From the NCBI GenBank assembly GCA_944387385.1, contig CALXES010000007.1, positions 1-64,000 on the forward strand: a stretch of DNA of 64,000 bases. Reading direction: 5' to 3'. Shown here piece after piece: positions 8,298 to 16,976 of this stretch; position 1 is the stretch's first letter; each line of letters opens with the position of its first letter. A program made the translations under genes and the position numbers. This DNA is from an uncultured Clostridia bacterium. GTDB lineage: Bacteria; Bacillota; Clostridia; TANB77; CAG-465. The notes beneath the pieces are model-generated. The model saw only the letters and a program-made list of their open reading frames with translations, was not told the origin of the DNA and did not search any database.

Positions 8298-8655
8298 ACA
8301 TTTTCTTTGCAGAAACAATTTTAAAATATTGTGATTTCTTTTCATTTAAAATAGCTTCAAGCTCATTTATTCTCAAATCATAATACTCATCAAGCATATT
8401 AAGCTCTTCTTCATCAAGATTATTTATATAATTTATATCTTTTGATATACTCTCTTCTATTTGATTTAAATCTCCAAGTGTAATATTTTTTCTTAATTTT
8501 CTCTCAATTTTTTCTTCTTTAATTACCATAGCTCGTCTATTTACAACTTCTGGCTCATCTTCTTGTTTTCTCATAAGAAAATTTTTTAAGCTCTTTATTA
8601 TTTTAGTAATTAGGCTATCTTCGGATACTACTGCTAAGCTTCTGTTTCTACCCAT
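8296..8655 (-). CDS. Small charged coiled-coil protein
   Basis: I do not recognise this 119-residue protein. The N-terminal half is basic (SLKNFLMRKQ, then KEEKIERKLRKN). The second half, about residues 60-110, is predicted from heptad spacing to be a coiled coil (DLNQIEESISKDINYINNL, then LRINELEAILNEKK). It starts nine bases after the coiled-coil gene upstream, after AGGTGAT, and shares its transcript. It may be a partner of that protein. Confidence 0.6.
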   Translation of the reverse strand: MGRNRSLAVVSEDSLITKIIKSLKNFLMRKQEDEPEVVNRRAMVIKEEKIERKLRKNITLGDLNQIEESISKDINYINNLDEEELNMLDEYYDLRINELEAILNEKKSQYFKIVSAKKM

Positions 8656-8663
8656 AAAATCAC

Positions 8664-9464
8664 CTATAATAATATCCTTTCATTATTTAATTTTTGAACC
8701 ATTCCATTAAGTTCATTTGTTTTTAAATCTAAACTTGCTATCTGCATTCGTATGTCCTTAATTTTCTCGGCTTTTTTACGAACAGATTCTCTCTTATCTT
8801 TTAGTTCATCAAAAGGCATTCCATTCAAATCACATTTATATCTTGCTTCAGCTTCATTAATAATATTTACGGATAAATCATTTAAAGACTTATTTAAAGA
8901 AAAAAAACTTTTTATTCTATCTTGTGATAGTTTTTCTGTTAAAATATCAGAAGACTTTGAAGTCACATACTCTAATATATCATCTTCTATATCTTCTATC
9001 ATATTTTTACTATATCCAGATTTTAAAAGTAAATCTATTGTATTTGCTTTATAACTTTCAAAATATGTAAAAAGCATATTTTTTAAATTATTTTCACTCT
9101 CAGTCTTATTATATCTATACCCATCATCTTCATAGATAAAATCTATATTATGCTCAAGACTGTCTATCTTTGAAGAAATATTTTCTATTCCAACATCTAT
9201 TTTATTTTTAGTTAATTCTTCGAAATAATACTCACTAAAATAATCTATGTTACGTTCTAAATTATCTAGCTCTTTTTCCATCGCTTGATAAATTATACCA
9301 TTTTTCTTATCTTCAAAGATTCCATGTCTTTCAAGTATATCTCTACAATTATTTCTAATTTCGTTTACTCTTATCATATTTTTCTGTTTTTGTTCTTCTA
9401 TATGACTATTTAAAATTTCATATGACTTATCTGTTATCTTTGAATCAAGATTATATAAATTCAT
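8664..9464 (-). CDS. Alpha-helical coiled-coil protein of unknown function
   Basis: The 266-residue product is almost all helix with many charged residues and no membrane segment. It ends in a clear coiled coil (KAEKIKDIRMQIASLDLKT and onward). I start at the ATG at 9464 after AAGAGGTG rather than the upstream in-frame codon at 9485, which lacks a site. It forms a two-gene unit with the gene at 8296. The helix-rich, Lys/Glu/Asp-rich style resembles the proteins at 51886-56883 but I see no specific shared motif. Confidence 0.6.
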   Translation of the reverse strand: MNLYNLDSKITDKSYEILNSHIEEQKQKNMIRVNEIRNNCRDILERHGIFEDKKNGIIYQAMEKELDNLERNIDYFSEYYFEELTKNKIDVGIENISSKIDSLEHNIDFIYEDDGYRYNKTESENNLKNMLFTYFESYKANTIDLLLKSGYSKNMIEDIEDDILEYVTSKSSDILTEKLSQDRIKSFFSLNKSLNDLSVNIINEAEARYKCDLNGMPFDELKDKRESVRKKAEKIKDIRMQIASLDLKTNELNGMVQKLNNERILL

Positions 9465-9534
9465 ATAAACACCTCTTATACACAAGAGTGTATCACATTA
9501 TTAAGAATTATTCAATAGAACAATTGTGAAATAT

Positions 9535-10599
9535 TTATTTGAAATTTTTTTCATATAGTACATATTTATATTCTTTTGTTATTAGCTCTTTAAAATATAC
9601 ACTATTTGCATTTCCTTTTTTAATTAAAGCACCTATAGATGTTGATCTTTTTTTCTTAAGTTCCTCTTTTATTTCTTCTGCTAGTGCTCTTCCAAGTCCT
9701 AAATGATCTTTATCTACTCCCAAATACATTAGTATGTATTCTTTTTTCATCATCTTTTGAATCAATGCACTAATATACTTTTTCCTATTTATATAATTAC
9801 GATAATTTGGAATTGAAATAAAAAATCCAACCATTTGATTATTATAGTAAGCAATCTTTATCATCGAGTAATCTACTATTTTTTTCAAATCCTTATACAT
9901 CTGAAAAAAATCTTCTTCACTAATTGATTTATATGCTGGAAATTTACTATATAAATCTAATATCATCTTGCCAATTTGAATTAATTGCTCATAAAAAGTA
10001 TCTTCATTTGGTTCTATAAATTCATATCCCTTTTCTTTTAAACTTTTTAATCTATTAGTATAAATCCTATTTTCTTGATCTTTATTTACTCTAGAAAAAA
10101 TATTTGAACTATACTCTTGCAAAATATTAAATCCTGCTTTTTCAAACATTATAGGATAATAATCTTTATTATATGGTTCACCAAAATATGGCCTATTATA
10201 GTTGTCAACTTTAAATCTATATCCAATCCAAAAAGAACAATTTAATGGTCCTATAATTCCATTGTATCCGTTTCTTTTTACAAATCTTTCAATATAATCT
10301 AAAAAATAATTAGAAATATTATAATCCTTAACACACTCAAAAAAACCAATATACGCTTTTTCATCATTTTCATAAAATGTAACAATAGCTCTAGCTACGG
10401 CTTTTTTTCTTTTATTTAAAACTAAAAATTTATGTACTTTAAAATATTTACTTAATATATGTCTATTTTTCAATATTTGATTTTCTTCTTCTTCGTTTTG
10501 CATTATTTCTCTTTTTTTATATAGTCTTTTTGGAAGTGTTAAAAATTCTTTTATATACTCTATTTGATCTATAAATTCAATTATTTCATAATCTTGCAT
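9535..10599 (-). CDS. GNAT N-acetyltransferase, YghO-like
   Basis: The 354-residue protein has two parts. Residues about 90-150 (GFFECVKDYNISNYFLDYIE, then GIIGPLNCSFWIGYRF) match the acetyl-CoA-fold motif of the YghO type, where a GPLN segment sits where the substrate binds. Residues about 285-330 contain YLGVDKDHLGLGRALAEE, a classical GNAT acetyl-CoA binding turn. It would transfer an acyl group from CoA. It is the last gene of the lipid operon, 10 bases after the dikinase-like gene, so a role in acylating the operon's product is plausible. The acceptor is unknown. Confidence 0.7.
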   Translation of the reverse strand: MQDYEIIEFIDQIEYIKEFLTLPKRLYKKREIMQNEEEENQILKNRHILSKYFKVHKFLVLNKRKKAVARAIVTFYENDEKAYIGFFECVKDYNISNYFLDYIERFVKRNGYNGIIGPLNCSFWIGYRFKVDNYNRPYFGEPYNKDYYPIMFEKAGFNILQEYSSNIFSRVNKDQENRIYTNRLKSLKEKGYEFIEPNEDTFYEQLIQIGKMILDLYSKFPAYKSISEEDFFQMYKDLKKIVDYSMIKIAYYNNQMVGFFISIPNYRNYINRKKYISALIQKMMKKEYILMYLGVDKDHLGLGRALAEEIKEELKKKRSTSIGALIKKGNANSVYFKELITKEYKYVLYEKNFK

Positions 10600-10609
10600 T
10601 TTTTCTCCT

Positions 10610-12967
10610 CTATTCTAATACATTTATTACCCCAGAATTTGCATCAAGCTCAATTTTTTGACCATTTTTTAATATATTAGTTATATTTTTAACTCCTACA
10701 ATTGACGGCTTATTTAATTCTCTAGAAATAATAGCACTATGTGATAGCAATGAACCCTTTTCTGAAATTAACCCTCTAGCTTTAACAATTAAATAAACCC
10801 AGCCTGGATCTGTCATTTCTGTAACTATAATTTTATCCTTTGTATCTATATTCTTTACATTATTTTCATCAACAATTATAACTTCACCTATAACTCTACC
10901 ACTAGATGCAGGTGTTCCAATTATATGCTTAAAATCACTTAAAATAACTTCACTATTTATATTATTGTGATGTTTATTAATTACTCTATCTTTAAAAATA
11001 ATTCTAGAAAATGTCGGTAGATTTTTATACATGTCATACTCTAATTTTCTTTTCTCTACTATTTCCATCAAATTAAAACTACTATTATTTATTCCCTGTA
11101 TTACCTCGTCATAATACAAATAGTAAATATCTTTAATACTTTTTATCTTTCCTTCTTCTACAAAATTTTCACCAATATTTAAAGATATCGATCTCATTAT
11201 ACCATATAATTTACTTCTAGAAAGTCGTGAAATTTCTCTGTTTTTTATTCCATTTTTTGCTTTTTGTAAATACCTATTTGCCTTTTTAGATAATTTTATA
11301 TTAAGTTTTCTATCTTCATTTTTTATATACATATCTAAATTTTTATCTGATATATACTGTAATATTTTCTCAATAAGTAGTTTAGGATTAGTTCTAAAAG
11401 TATCACTTTCAAGCTTTAATTCCTCGACATTTCTATCACCATAATTTTCAATGTATTTTCTTAACATTAATTTTACTTCTGAATTACCAGAATATATATA
11501 TTCATAAGCTTCTCTATCATTTTTTAAACTAATAATTTCTTCTGTTAAGTTATTATCTCTTATATATTTACTAATTTTTATAAGTTCTTTTACAGGCTTC
11601 ATACTCTCAAGATTAGAAATATTAGATATTACAACATTTGATACATTTTTATAATTTTTTCCATATTCTTTTTTTATTTGTTTTTTTAATAATGCAGTAT
11701 ATAAAAAAGCATACATATCATTAACAAGAGTAATATACCATCTATTTATAATTTTTTCCTTTAAATCTAAGTATATTTTTATTAAGATTTTATTATCATT
11801 TTCAAAATTTATTTTTTTAAAGCTTTGAGTTTCAATCTCTTTAAAAAACTTATTTAATTCTTCCATTTCTTCATTATTAGTTTTTAATAATACTAAGAAA
11901 TTTTTAACTATCTTAAGTTTCACCCAAAAATTTACTTTTAAATCATTATCTACTGTAATACTTTTGTCCTCTACTCCAATCATTTCTTGCCAAACAGATA
12001 TCATAAAATGACTTAACGGAAGTACCTTTAATATATTATAAAAATTATTTATTTGATAATATAATCTTCCATTTGCTACTTCTACTGTATTTTTAAGTAC
12101 AAAATCATATTTTTCTATAGTTTTTTTATCATTGGTAAGTCTTTTAAAAACGCCTTTAAAGACACCATAGTATGCCTCTTTAACAAAACTTTGAGTAAAT
12201 GGAAGAGTAACTCCCGGATAGCTTTCAACAATATTACTATTATCTAATATAATTTTTTTCTTACAATCTAGTGTAGTTATTTTTCTTGCTTGTAAAATAT
12301 ATATTTTATCATCTTTAATACAAAATTCTATGTCTAGCTTTTCTCCCAATATTTTTTTGATTTCTTTAGAAATATTAATTAAATCTTCTACCTCTTTACC
12401 TGTAAGCTTTATAGAATCACCATATGACTCATAATAATATAAATTATCATTTAAGTTGTAGTAATATGATGTTGTTTCTACTCTTTCTTCAACAACATTA
12501 TCTCCAGTTCCTTTTCCAACTACAATAACAGTTTCATTTAATATTCCTTGTGGATTTGAAGTAAAAATAACTCCAGATTTTTCGGGAATAATCATCTCTT
12601 GTACGATTGCATACATATTTATTCTTTTTCTATATTTTGAATAAGCATGTATATTTTCTATATTGATTTCTTCTAAGCACTTTGAAACATATTTTAATAC
12701 ATCTTTTCTATCAATATTTAAAAAAGTATTAAATTGTCCTGCAAAAGATAGTTTATCACTATCTTCTAAAAGACTTGAAGATCTAATAGCAAATGTAACA
12801 TCAGAACTAAAAGTAGAGCATATATATTCTTCTATTTCATTTTCTACTTTATTGACACAAAAGAACTTTGGAATATTTATTCCATTTTCTTTAAGTAAAA
12901 ACATATTATATGCTTTTGTTCCAATTTTCTTTCCTTTAAAATTATTTTCGTTAATTATGTTCATCAT
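10610..12967 (-). CDS. PEP-synthase-like dikinase of rifampin-phosphotransferase architecture
   Basis: The 785-residue protein has an N-terminal ATP-grasp domain of the PPDK/PEP synthase type (about 1-235, with FAIRSSSLLEDS and SGVIFTSNP). A long middle domain (about 240-680) does not look like any family I recognise. A C-terminal phosphohistidine domain (about 695-785) has GSLLSHSAIISRELNKPS with the active His near residue 743. There is no PEP-binding TIM barrel. In rifampin phosphotransferase this order moves phosphate from ATP through the His to a substrate held by the middle domain, and that mechanism is likely here. The acceptor is unknown but in this operon could be a lipid alcohol. 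The start overlaps the UbiA stop (ATGATG). Confidence 0.75.
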   Translation of the reverse strand: MMNIINENNFKGKKIGTKAYNMFLLKENGINIPKFFCVNKVENEIEEYICSTFSSDVTFAIRSSSLLEDSDKLSFAGQFNTFLNIDRKDVLKYVSKCLEEINIENIHAYSKYRKRINMYAIVQEMIIPEKSGVIFTSNPQGILNETVIVVGKGTGDNVVEERVETTSYYYNLNDNLYYYESYGDSIKLTGKEVEDLINISKEIKKILGEKLDIEFCIKDDKIYILQARKITTLDCKKKIILDNSNIVESYPGVTLPFTQSFVKEAYYGVFKGVFKRLTNDKKTIEKYDFVLKNTVEVANGRLYYQINNFYNILKVLPLSHFMISVWQEMIGVEDKSITVDNDLKVNFWVKLKIVKNFLVLLKTNNEEMEELNKFFKEIETQSFKKINFENDNKILIKIYLDLKEKIINRWYITLVNDMYAFLYTALLKKQIKKEYGKNYKNVSNVVISNISNLESMKPVKELIKISKYIRDNNLTEEIISLKNDREAYEYIYSGNSEVKLMLRKYIENYGDRNVEELKLESDTFRTNPKLLIEKILQYISDKNLDMYIKNEDRKLNIKLSKKANRYLQKAKNGIKNREISRLSRSKLYGIMRSISLNIGENFVEEGKIKSIKDIYYLYYDEVIQGINNSSFNLMEIVEKRKLEYDMYKNLPTFSRIIFKDRVINKHHNNINSEVILSDFKHIIGTPASSGRVIGEVIIVDENNVKNIDTKDKIIVTEMTDPGWVYLIVKARGLISEKGSLLSHSAIISRELNKPSIVGVKNITNILKNGQKIELDANSGVINVLE

Positions 12968-13863
12968 AATTTACCTACCAATAAAAATATAATAATAGTT
13001 ATAATCATTGTAATCTCTGTAATATAAGTATACCTTTCCACTTTTTTTATATACTTAAACTTTTCAGGATTTTTAATAAATATAATAGAATCAGCTATAT
13101 ACCATATTAAATTTATTATTAACACTAAGATTGATATCTTATTTAAATTATAAATAAGTATAATATTTGTTATCAAATCAACAATTGTAATTAATATAAC
13201 AAATCTCACAACTTTTTTATGTCCAAATAGTTTTGAATAAGTAACATATTCAGTTTCATCTTTAGGTGCTCTAATTTTTCTTGATATTTCCCATATAAGT
13301 GCTGGAAAATATAATGTAAAAGCTGTCAATATAGATATATATGTAAATGGTTCTAAACTATATTTTATACAAGTAAAAGATATTATATAAATATTCATTA
13401 TCATTTGCACAGGATTATGAGTTATAAGTGCTAACATCAAGTTTGGCTGAATCTTATCCTTCTTAAAAAACCAAACAGACATAAGTCCACCATAAATGTA
13501 CAAAAATAAAAAAAATATAATATTATTCATAAACAAAAAATTTAAAATAGCTGTAATTACAATAAGAATCGCAGCAAATATTTTTAAATCTTTTTTAGTC
13601 ACTTTTCCTGCAGGCAATGGTCTTTGAGGAAAAAGTTTACAGTCTAGCTCGTAATCTTTAAAGTCGTCTGCTATTCTTAACATTAAAAGAAAACTAAATA
13701 TAGTAAACGCACCTACAAATTCTGATATACCTATATCAAATTCTGTAACTCCATAATTTAAAAGTATTATAAAATAAATCTCTGAAAAAATGATTACTCC
13801 AAGTATTAATCTAGGAATAATAGGATACATCTCTTTAAAATAGCAATGTAATCTTTTAATCAT
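12964..13863 (-). CDS. UbiA-family prenyltransferase-like membrane protein
   Basis: The 299-residue protein has about eight hydrophobic segments. The first Asp-rich motif reads RIADDFKDYELD at about 63-74, followed by RPLPAGKVTKKDL, as in UbiA enzymes. The second motif region has EISRKIRAPKDETEYVTYSK at about 191-210, with E, R, K in place of the usual second DxxxD. UbiA members attach isoprenoid chains to acceptors, including the glycerol lipid step of archaeal membranes. It overlaps the neighbouring genes by 8 and 4 bases, so it is tightly co-translated in the lipid operon. The substrate is not defined. Confidence 0.72.
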   Translation of the reverse strand: MIKRLHCYFKEMYPIIPRLILGVIIFSEIYFIILLNYGVTEFDIGISEFVGAFTIFSFLLMLRIADDFKDYELDCKLFPQRPLPAGKVTKKDLKIFAAILIVITAILNFLFMNNIIFFLFLYIYGGLMSVWFFKKDKIQPNLMLALITHNPVQMIMNIYIISFTCIKYSLEPFTYISILTAFTLYFPALIWEISRKIRAPKDETEYVTYSKLFGHKKVVRFVILITIVDLITNIILIYNLNKISILVLIINLIWYIADSIIFIKNPEKFKYIKKVERYTYITEITMIITIIIFLLVGKL

Positions 13864-14719
13864 ATATTTTCTCTCCTATTCTTGTACCAATTTCTACTTT
13901 AGTCTCAACATCTTCTTTAGAATTTTTTATTATTTCTTTATCTATTCTTATTTTATCTTTTTTAAACAGCTGAACTATTGTAGAGCCACCATAATCAAAA
14001 AAACCTTTTTCTTCCATTTTTTCAAACTCTTTTTTATAATTATTTATTATTTTTCCAACAAGCATTGCTCCAATTTCTATTTGAATTACCTTATCAAAAT
14101 TCTTTGTTTTCATAATAGATACTTCTCTAGAATTTCTAACAAATGAATTATACTTATAAGAAATAGGTCTAATAGTATGAAGTTTTCCTTTAATTTTTTT
14201 ACTATCAATTAAAATTCCATCATCTAGGTACATATATCTATGATAATCATCAACTGATAATCTATAAACTACACATATTCCACCATTATATTCATTAGCA
14301 AGCATGCTATCTTTAATTAAATCCTCAATGTTATAAGTACTATTCTTTATTTTAAGTAATAAGTTATTATCTATATTAAATACTTGAACTTTTGAATCAG
14401 CAATTGAAACTAATTCATTTGAGTAAGATTTATTTTCTATGTGTCTTTTCCTTGTAAAAAAATCTGAAAAGCTTTTATACTCTGATACATCTTTATACTT
14501 TTGCATATTAATTTTATATTTTTCTATAAATCTTGGTATTTTAGACTTAGATAACCTGCTTTTTTGATATAAAGCTTGTAACTTTGAAAACCATCTTGAA
14601 GAAAAAATAATTTTTAATAATATTCTTCCACAAATTGTATTATATAAAAATTCTAATTTTCTTTTTCCATACTCTATCTCTTCATAATATTCTTTTTTTT
14701 CTTTATCCCAAATTTTCAT
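13856..14719 (-). CDS. psd: Phosphatidylserine decarboxylase-like protein
   Basis: The 287-residue protein matches the Psd family. It has the self-cleavage motif as GGST at about 244-247 (Psd usually has LGST), DDYHRYMYLDDG at about 152-163 with the His that the family uses, and a final GTRIGEKI region. It would cleave itself to make a pyruvoyl group and decarboxylate a phosphatidylserine-type lipid to the ethanolamine form. The start overlaps the gene above. Psd can also act on archaetidylserine in archaea, so the lipid backbone is open. The preceding CDP-alcohol phosphatidyltransferase supplies the serine lipid. Confidence 0.85.
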   Translation of the reverse strand: MKIWDKEKKEYYEEIEYGKRKLEFLYNTICGRILLKIIFSSRWFSKLQALYQKSRLSKSKIPRFIEKYKINMQKYKDVSEYKSFSDFFTRKRHIENKSYSNELVSIADSKVQVFNIDNNLLLKIKNSTYNIEDLIKDSMLANEYNGGICVVYRLSVDDYHRYMYLDDGILIDSKKIKGKLHTIRPISYKYNSFVRNSREVSIMKTKNFDKVIQIEIGAMLVGKIINNYKKEFEKMEEKGFFDYGGSTIVQLFKKDKIRIDKEIIKNSKEDVETKVEIGTRIGEKIYD

Positions 14720-14722
14720 AAC

Positions 14723-15331
14723 TTATCCTACTATCTCAATTACTATTGTAACTATAATTGCTAAAATAAAAAATATAATATACCAAAGACCTTTAGGCTT
14801 TGAAATCTTAATATTTAGTATAAACAAAATGGCAAATAATAAGTAAATAAATGAATATAATAAAGATAATTTTAAGTTAAAAATTAATTCTATAGAATAA
14901 AGAATAGGTAATACTAAAGCTATATATGCCACAGGCATACCAATAAAATATTTAACAGGTTCTTTACTACTTGCCAAAATATTAAACCAGGCAAGTCTTA
15001 TTACACCAGATATAACATAAACGACCAAAACAATATAAAAATACCATGGTAAATCTTTTAGTAATATTGTTCCTAAAGCACAAGGTAATCCTAAAAACAA
15101 AAATACATCAGCTAAAGAATCTATCTGTTTTCCAAACTCTTTTTCTTTATCATCTCTTTTACAACTTCTTGCTATTTTCCCATCAAACAAATCGCATATT
15201 CCGGAAAAAATCAAGCATATCATTGCTTTACTAATACAACCTAAAAAACTAAATATTACTCCACATACAGCAAGAGTAATTCCCACATAAGTAAGTATTA
15301 CTGACTTATTATATTTTCCAATAAAAATCAT
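14723..15331 (-). CDS. pssA: CDP-alcohol phosphatidyltransferase (PssA-like)
   Basis: A 202-residue membrane protein with the family signature DGKIARSCKRDDKEKEFGKQ and then IDSLADV. Within this, D-x2-DG-x2-AR-x8-G-x3-D-x3-D is complete (about residues 47-75). It transfers an alcohol, most often serine here because psd follows, onto a CDP-activated lipid. Five to six hydrophobic segments are present. It is 12 bases below the CarS-like gene that would make the CDP lipid and 3 bases above psd. Confidence 0.88.
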   Translation of the reverse strand: MIFIGKYNKSVILTYVGITLAVCGVIFSFLGCISKAMICLIFSGICDLFDGKIARSCKRDDKEKEFGKQIDSLADVFLFLGLPCALGTILLKDLPWYFYIVLVVYVISGVIRLAWFNILASSKEPVKYFIGMPVAYIALVLPILYSIELIFNLKLSLLYSFIYLLFAILFILNIKISKPKGLWYIIFFILAIIVTIVIEIVG

Positions 15332-15343
15332 AGTCTTATCACC

Positions 15344-15925
15344 TCATATATTTTTTCTTATTCTTATAAGATATAAAAAAAGATTAACAACTATATGTGT
15401 AATTGCACCAAGAACAATAAATAGTAAAAATTGTTTTATTGACATTTTATACCAAATACTTAGTACTACTGTTACACCTATTATACTGTCAACTTGATCA
15501 AAGATAAAAAATAAAAATCCCTTTATTCCCCCTACTGTCTTTCCAGGTGATATTTTTAGTCTTCTTTTTATAAAACTATTTGGTAATTCAAAAATAACAT
15601 AAGCAAAACCCAAACAAAATCCAATTATAATATTATTAACAAAATTGTTTTCAACAGATGTATATACATAATTTCTACCATATAAAAAACTTATATTTTT
15701 ACAAAAAAAACCTACAACTACTTGAGAAATCACATTGAAAAATATCATAGAGAAAAAACCATTCCAAGTTTTATTTTCTCCAAATATATCTTGTCCATCT
15801 GCAAGTTTCTTTCCTCTATCAATTGGTACTCTATATAATCTATATAATTTTGTTTTTGTAAAAAACATATTCATAATACCAGCTAATATAACACTCATTA
15901 ATGTTACATACATATTTAATATCAT
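15344..15925 (-). CDS. CDP-archaeol synthase (CarS)-like protein
   Basis: A 193-residue protein with five or so hydrophobic segments. It matches the CarS/DUF46 group of CTP transfer enzymes: DRGKKLADGQDIFGENKTWN at about 36-55 (the conserved GENKTW), LPNSFIKRRLKISPGKTVGG at about 116-135, and DQVDSIIG at about 143-150. In archaea CarS activates an unsaturated archaetidic acid with CTP, while bacterial homologues activate related lipid phosphates. Its presence in place of the usual CdsA suggests an unusual lipid substrate. GAGGTAAAC precedes the ATG. Confidence 0.8.
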   Translation of the reverse strand: MILNMYVTLMSVILAGIMNMFFTKTKLYRLYRVPIDRGKKLADGQDIFGENKTWNGFFSMIFFNVISQVVVGFFCKNISFLYGRNYVYTSVENNFVNNIIIGFCLGFAYVIFELPNSFIKRRLKISPGKTVGGIKGFLFFIFDQVDSIIGVTVVLSIWYKMSIKQFLLFIVLGAITHIVVNLFLYLIRIRKNI

Positions 15926-15933
15926 AGTTTACC

Positions 15934-16296
15934 TCACATAATTATTAATTTTGGTATTAAAATTATTCCTTCAACAATAAAAAAACAAATTCCTATAATT
16001 AACACAGATGCAGCACTTACATCTTTTATAAACTTAGCATTTTCATCTCTTTTTACAATAAACTTATCTACTACTTTTTCAATTGCTGTATTAACATATT
16101 CTAAAGAAAATACTATAAAACATAAAATAAAAAAGACTGCAAATTCTATACCACTTGATTTTAAAAGTATATTAAAAGAGAGAAAAATAATAGCAATAAT
16201 TATATATATTCCCAAATTTTTTTCCTCTTTAAATCCTAGTATAATTCCATTTATTGCACAACTTATACTCTCAAAAATATTTTTATTTTTTTTCAT
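15934..16296 (-). CDS. dgkA: Diacylglycerol/undecaprenol kinase
   Basis: The 120-residue protein has three membrane segments and the family motif EYVNTAIEKVVD at about 69-80. DgkA-type enzymes phosphorylate diacylglycerol or undecaprenol with ATP, and in Gram-positives mostly undecaprenol. I take the ATG at 16296 because AAAGGA lies about 11 bases before it. The ATG at 16305 is too close to that site. It is the first gene of the lipid operon, preceded by the promoter at 16322-16350. In the pathway it could phosphorylate the lipid alcohol that CarS then activates. Confidence 0.88.
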   Translation of the reverse strand: MKKNKNIFESISCAINGIILGFKEEKNLGIYIIIAIIFLSFNILLKSSGIEFAVFFILCFIVFSLEYVNTAIEKVVDKFIVKRDENAKFIKDVSAASVLIIGICFFIVEGIILIPKLIIM

Positions 16297-16321
16297 AATA
16301 ATCATTGTCCTTTATACACTT

Positions 16322-16350
16322 ATTCTAACATAAAGGATATATTTTATCAA
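16322..16350 (-). promoter_or_regulatory. Promoter of the lipid operon
   Basis: TTGATA at 16345-16350 and TAGAAT at 16322-16327 are 17 bases apart, with TGT just before the -10 hexamer. It drives dgkA and the six genes behind it, and no terminator is visible until below 9535. Confidence 0.65.
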
Positions 16351-16351
16351 G

Positions 16352-16382
16352 AAAAATGAGCTTACCTAAAAGTAAGCTCATT
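16352..16382 (-). terminator. Intrinsic terminator after the Fd-Trx reductase-like gene
   Basis: AATGAGCTTAC at 16355-16365 pairs with GTAAGCTCATT at 16372-16382 around a 6-base loop, and the minus strand ends in TTTTTC. Confidence 0.85.
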
Positions 16383-16389
16383 ATATGTA

Positions 16390-16572
16390 CTATTTTTCTT
16401 TTGGAATATATAATTTACATCTGCAAATCCCTTCATTTATGAACTCATCACATGGGCATAATGTTGTATCATCAACATTTACTCTACATGGACAATGACC
16501 TTGTTTTTTATATATTCCATTTATTATTTTTTCAACATATTCTTTATCTGGATTTAATATGTATCCTTTCAT
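16390..16572 (-). CDS. Ferredoxin-thioredoxin reductase catalytic-domain-like protein
   Basis: A 60-residue protein carrying the three paired-Cys motifs of ferredoxin-thioredoxin reductase beta chain. CPC is at 27-29, CPC at 39-41 and CRC at 50-52. The classical chain has 16 residues between the first two motifs but here there are 9. It would bind a 4Fe-4S cluster and a redox disulfide and pass electrons from ferredoxin to thioredoxin. It lies 13 bases after the thioredoxin gene, in the same transcript. No partner alpha subunit or flavoprotein is seen. The shortened spacing makes its chemistry less certain. Confidence 0.8.
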   Translation of the reverse strand: MKGYILNPDKEYVEKIINGIYKKQGHCPCRVNVDDTTLCPCDEFINEGICRCKLYIPKEK

Positions 16573-16585
16573 AATATCCCTTCCT

Positions 16586-16900
16586 TTATATATAATCTTC
16601 TACTAATGATAATACTCCATCTTCATCTAAATATCCTTCTGTTTGATTTACTACTTTACCATCTTTAAATACAAGTAAAGTTGGTACAACTTGTATTTTA
16701 TATTTATTTGCAAGACTCATTGCTTGGTCAATATCTACCTTTACTATATCAAAATCAGCTCTTGAATTAGATATTTTTTCAAGTACTGGTGTAAGCATTT
16801 GACATGGTCCACACCAAGTTGCAAAAAAATCAACTAAAACAACTTTTGAACCACTTAATACTTCCTCTTCAAAATTTTGCTCATTTACACGTTTTATCAT
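16586..16900 (-). CDS. trxA: Thioredoxin
   Basis: The 104-residue protein is a canonical thioredoxin with the active site WCGPC at residues 29-33 (cysteines 30 and 33) and the cis-Pro region VVPTLL at about 73-78. It reduces protein disulfides in the cytosol. Its partner, the small ferredoxin-thioredoxin reductase-like gene, follows immediately. A strong AAGGAGGATAAT site precedes the ATG, and the promoter is at 16944-16972. Confidence 0.95.
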   Translation of the reverse strand: MIKRVNEQNFEEEVLSGSKVVLVDFFATWCGPCQMLTPVLEKISNSRADFDIVKVDIDQAMSLANKYKIQVVPTLLVFKDGKVVNQTEGYLDEDGVLSLVEDYI

Positions 16901-16943
16901 AACTATTATCCTCCTTAAAAATATTACCTGCTAGTATAATAAT

Positions 16944-16972
16944 ATTATATATCATTTTACCTAACTAGTAAA
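16944..16972 (-). promoter_or_regulatory. Promoter of trxA
   Basis: On the minus strand TTTACT at 16967-16972 and TATAAT at 16944-16949 have a 17-base spacer, and lie about 45 bases upstream of the trxA start. Confidence 0.65.
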
Positions 16973-16976
16973 TATT

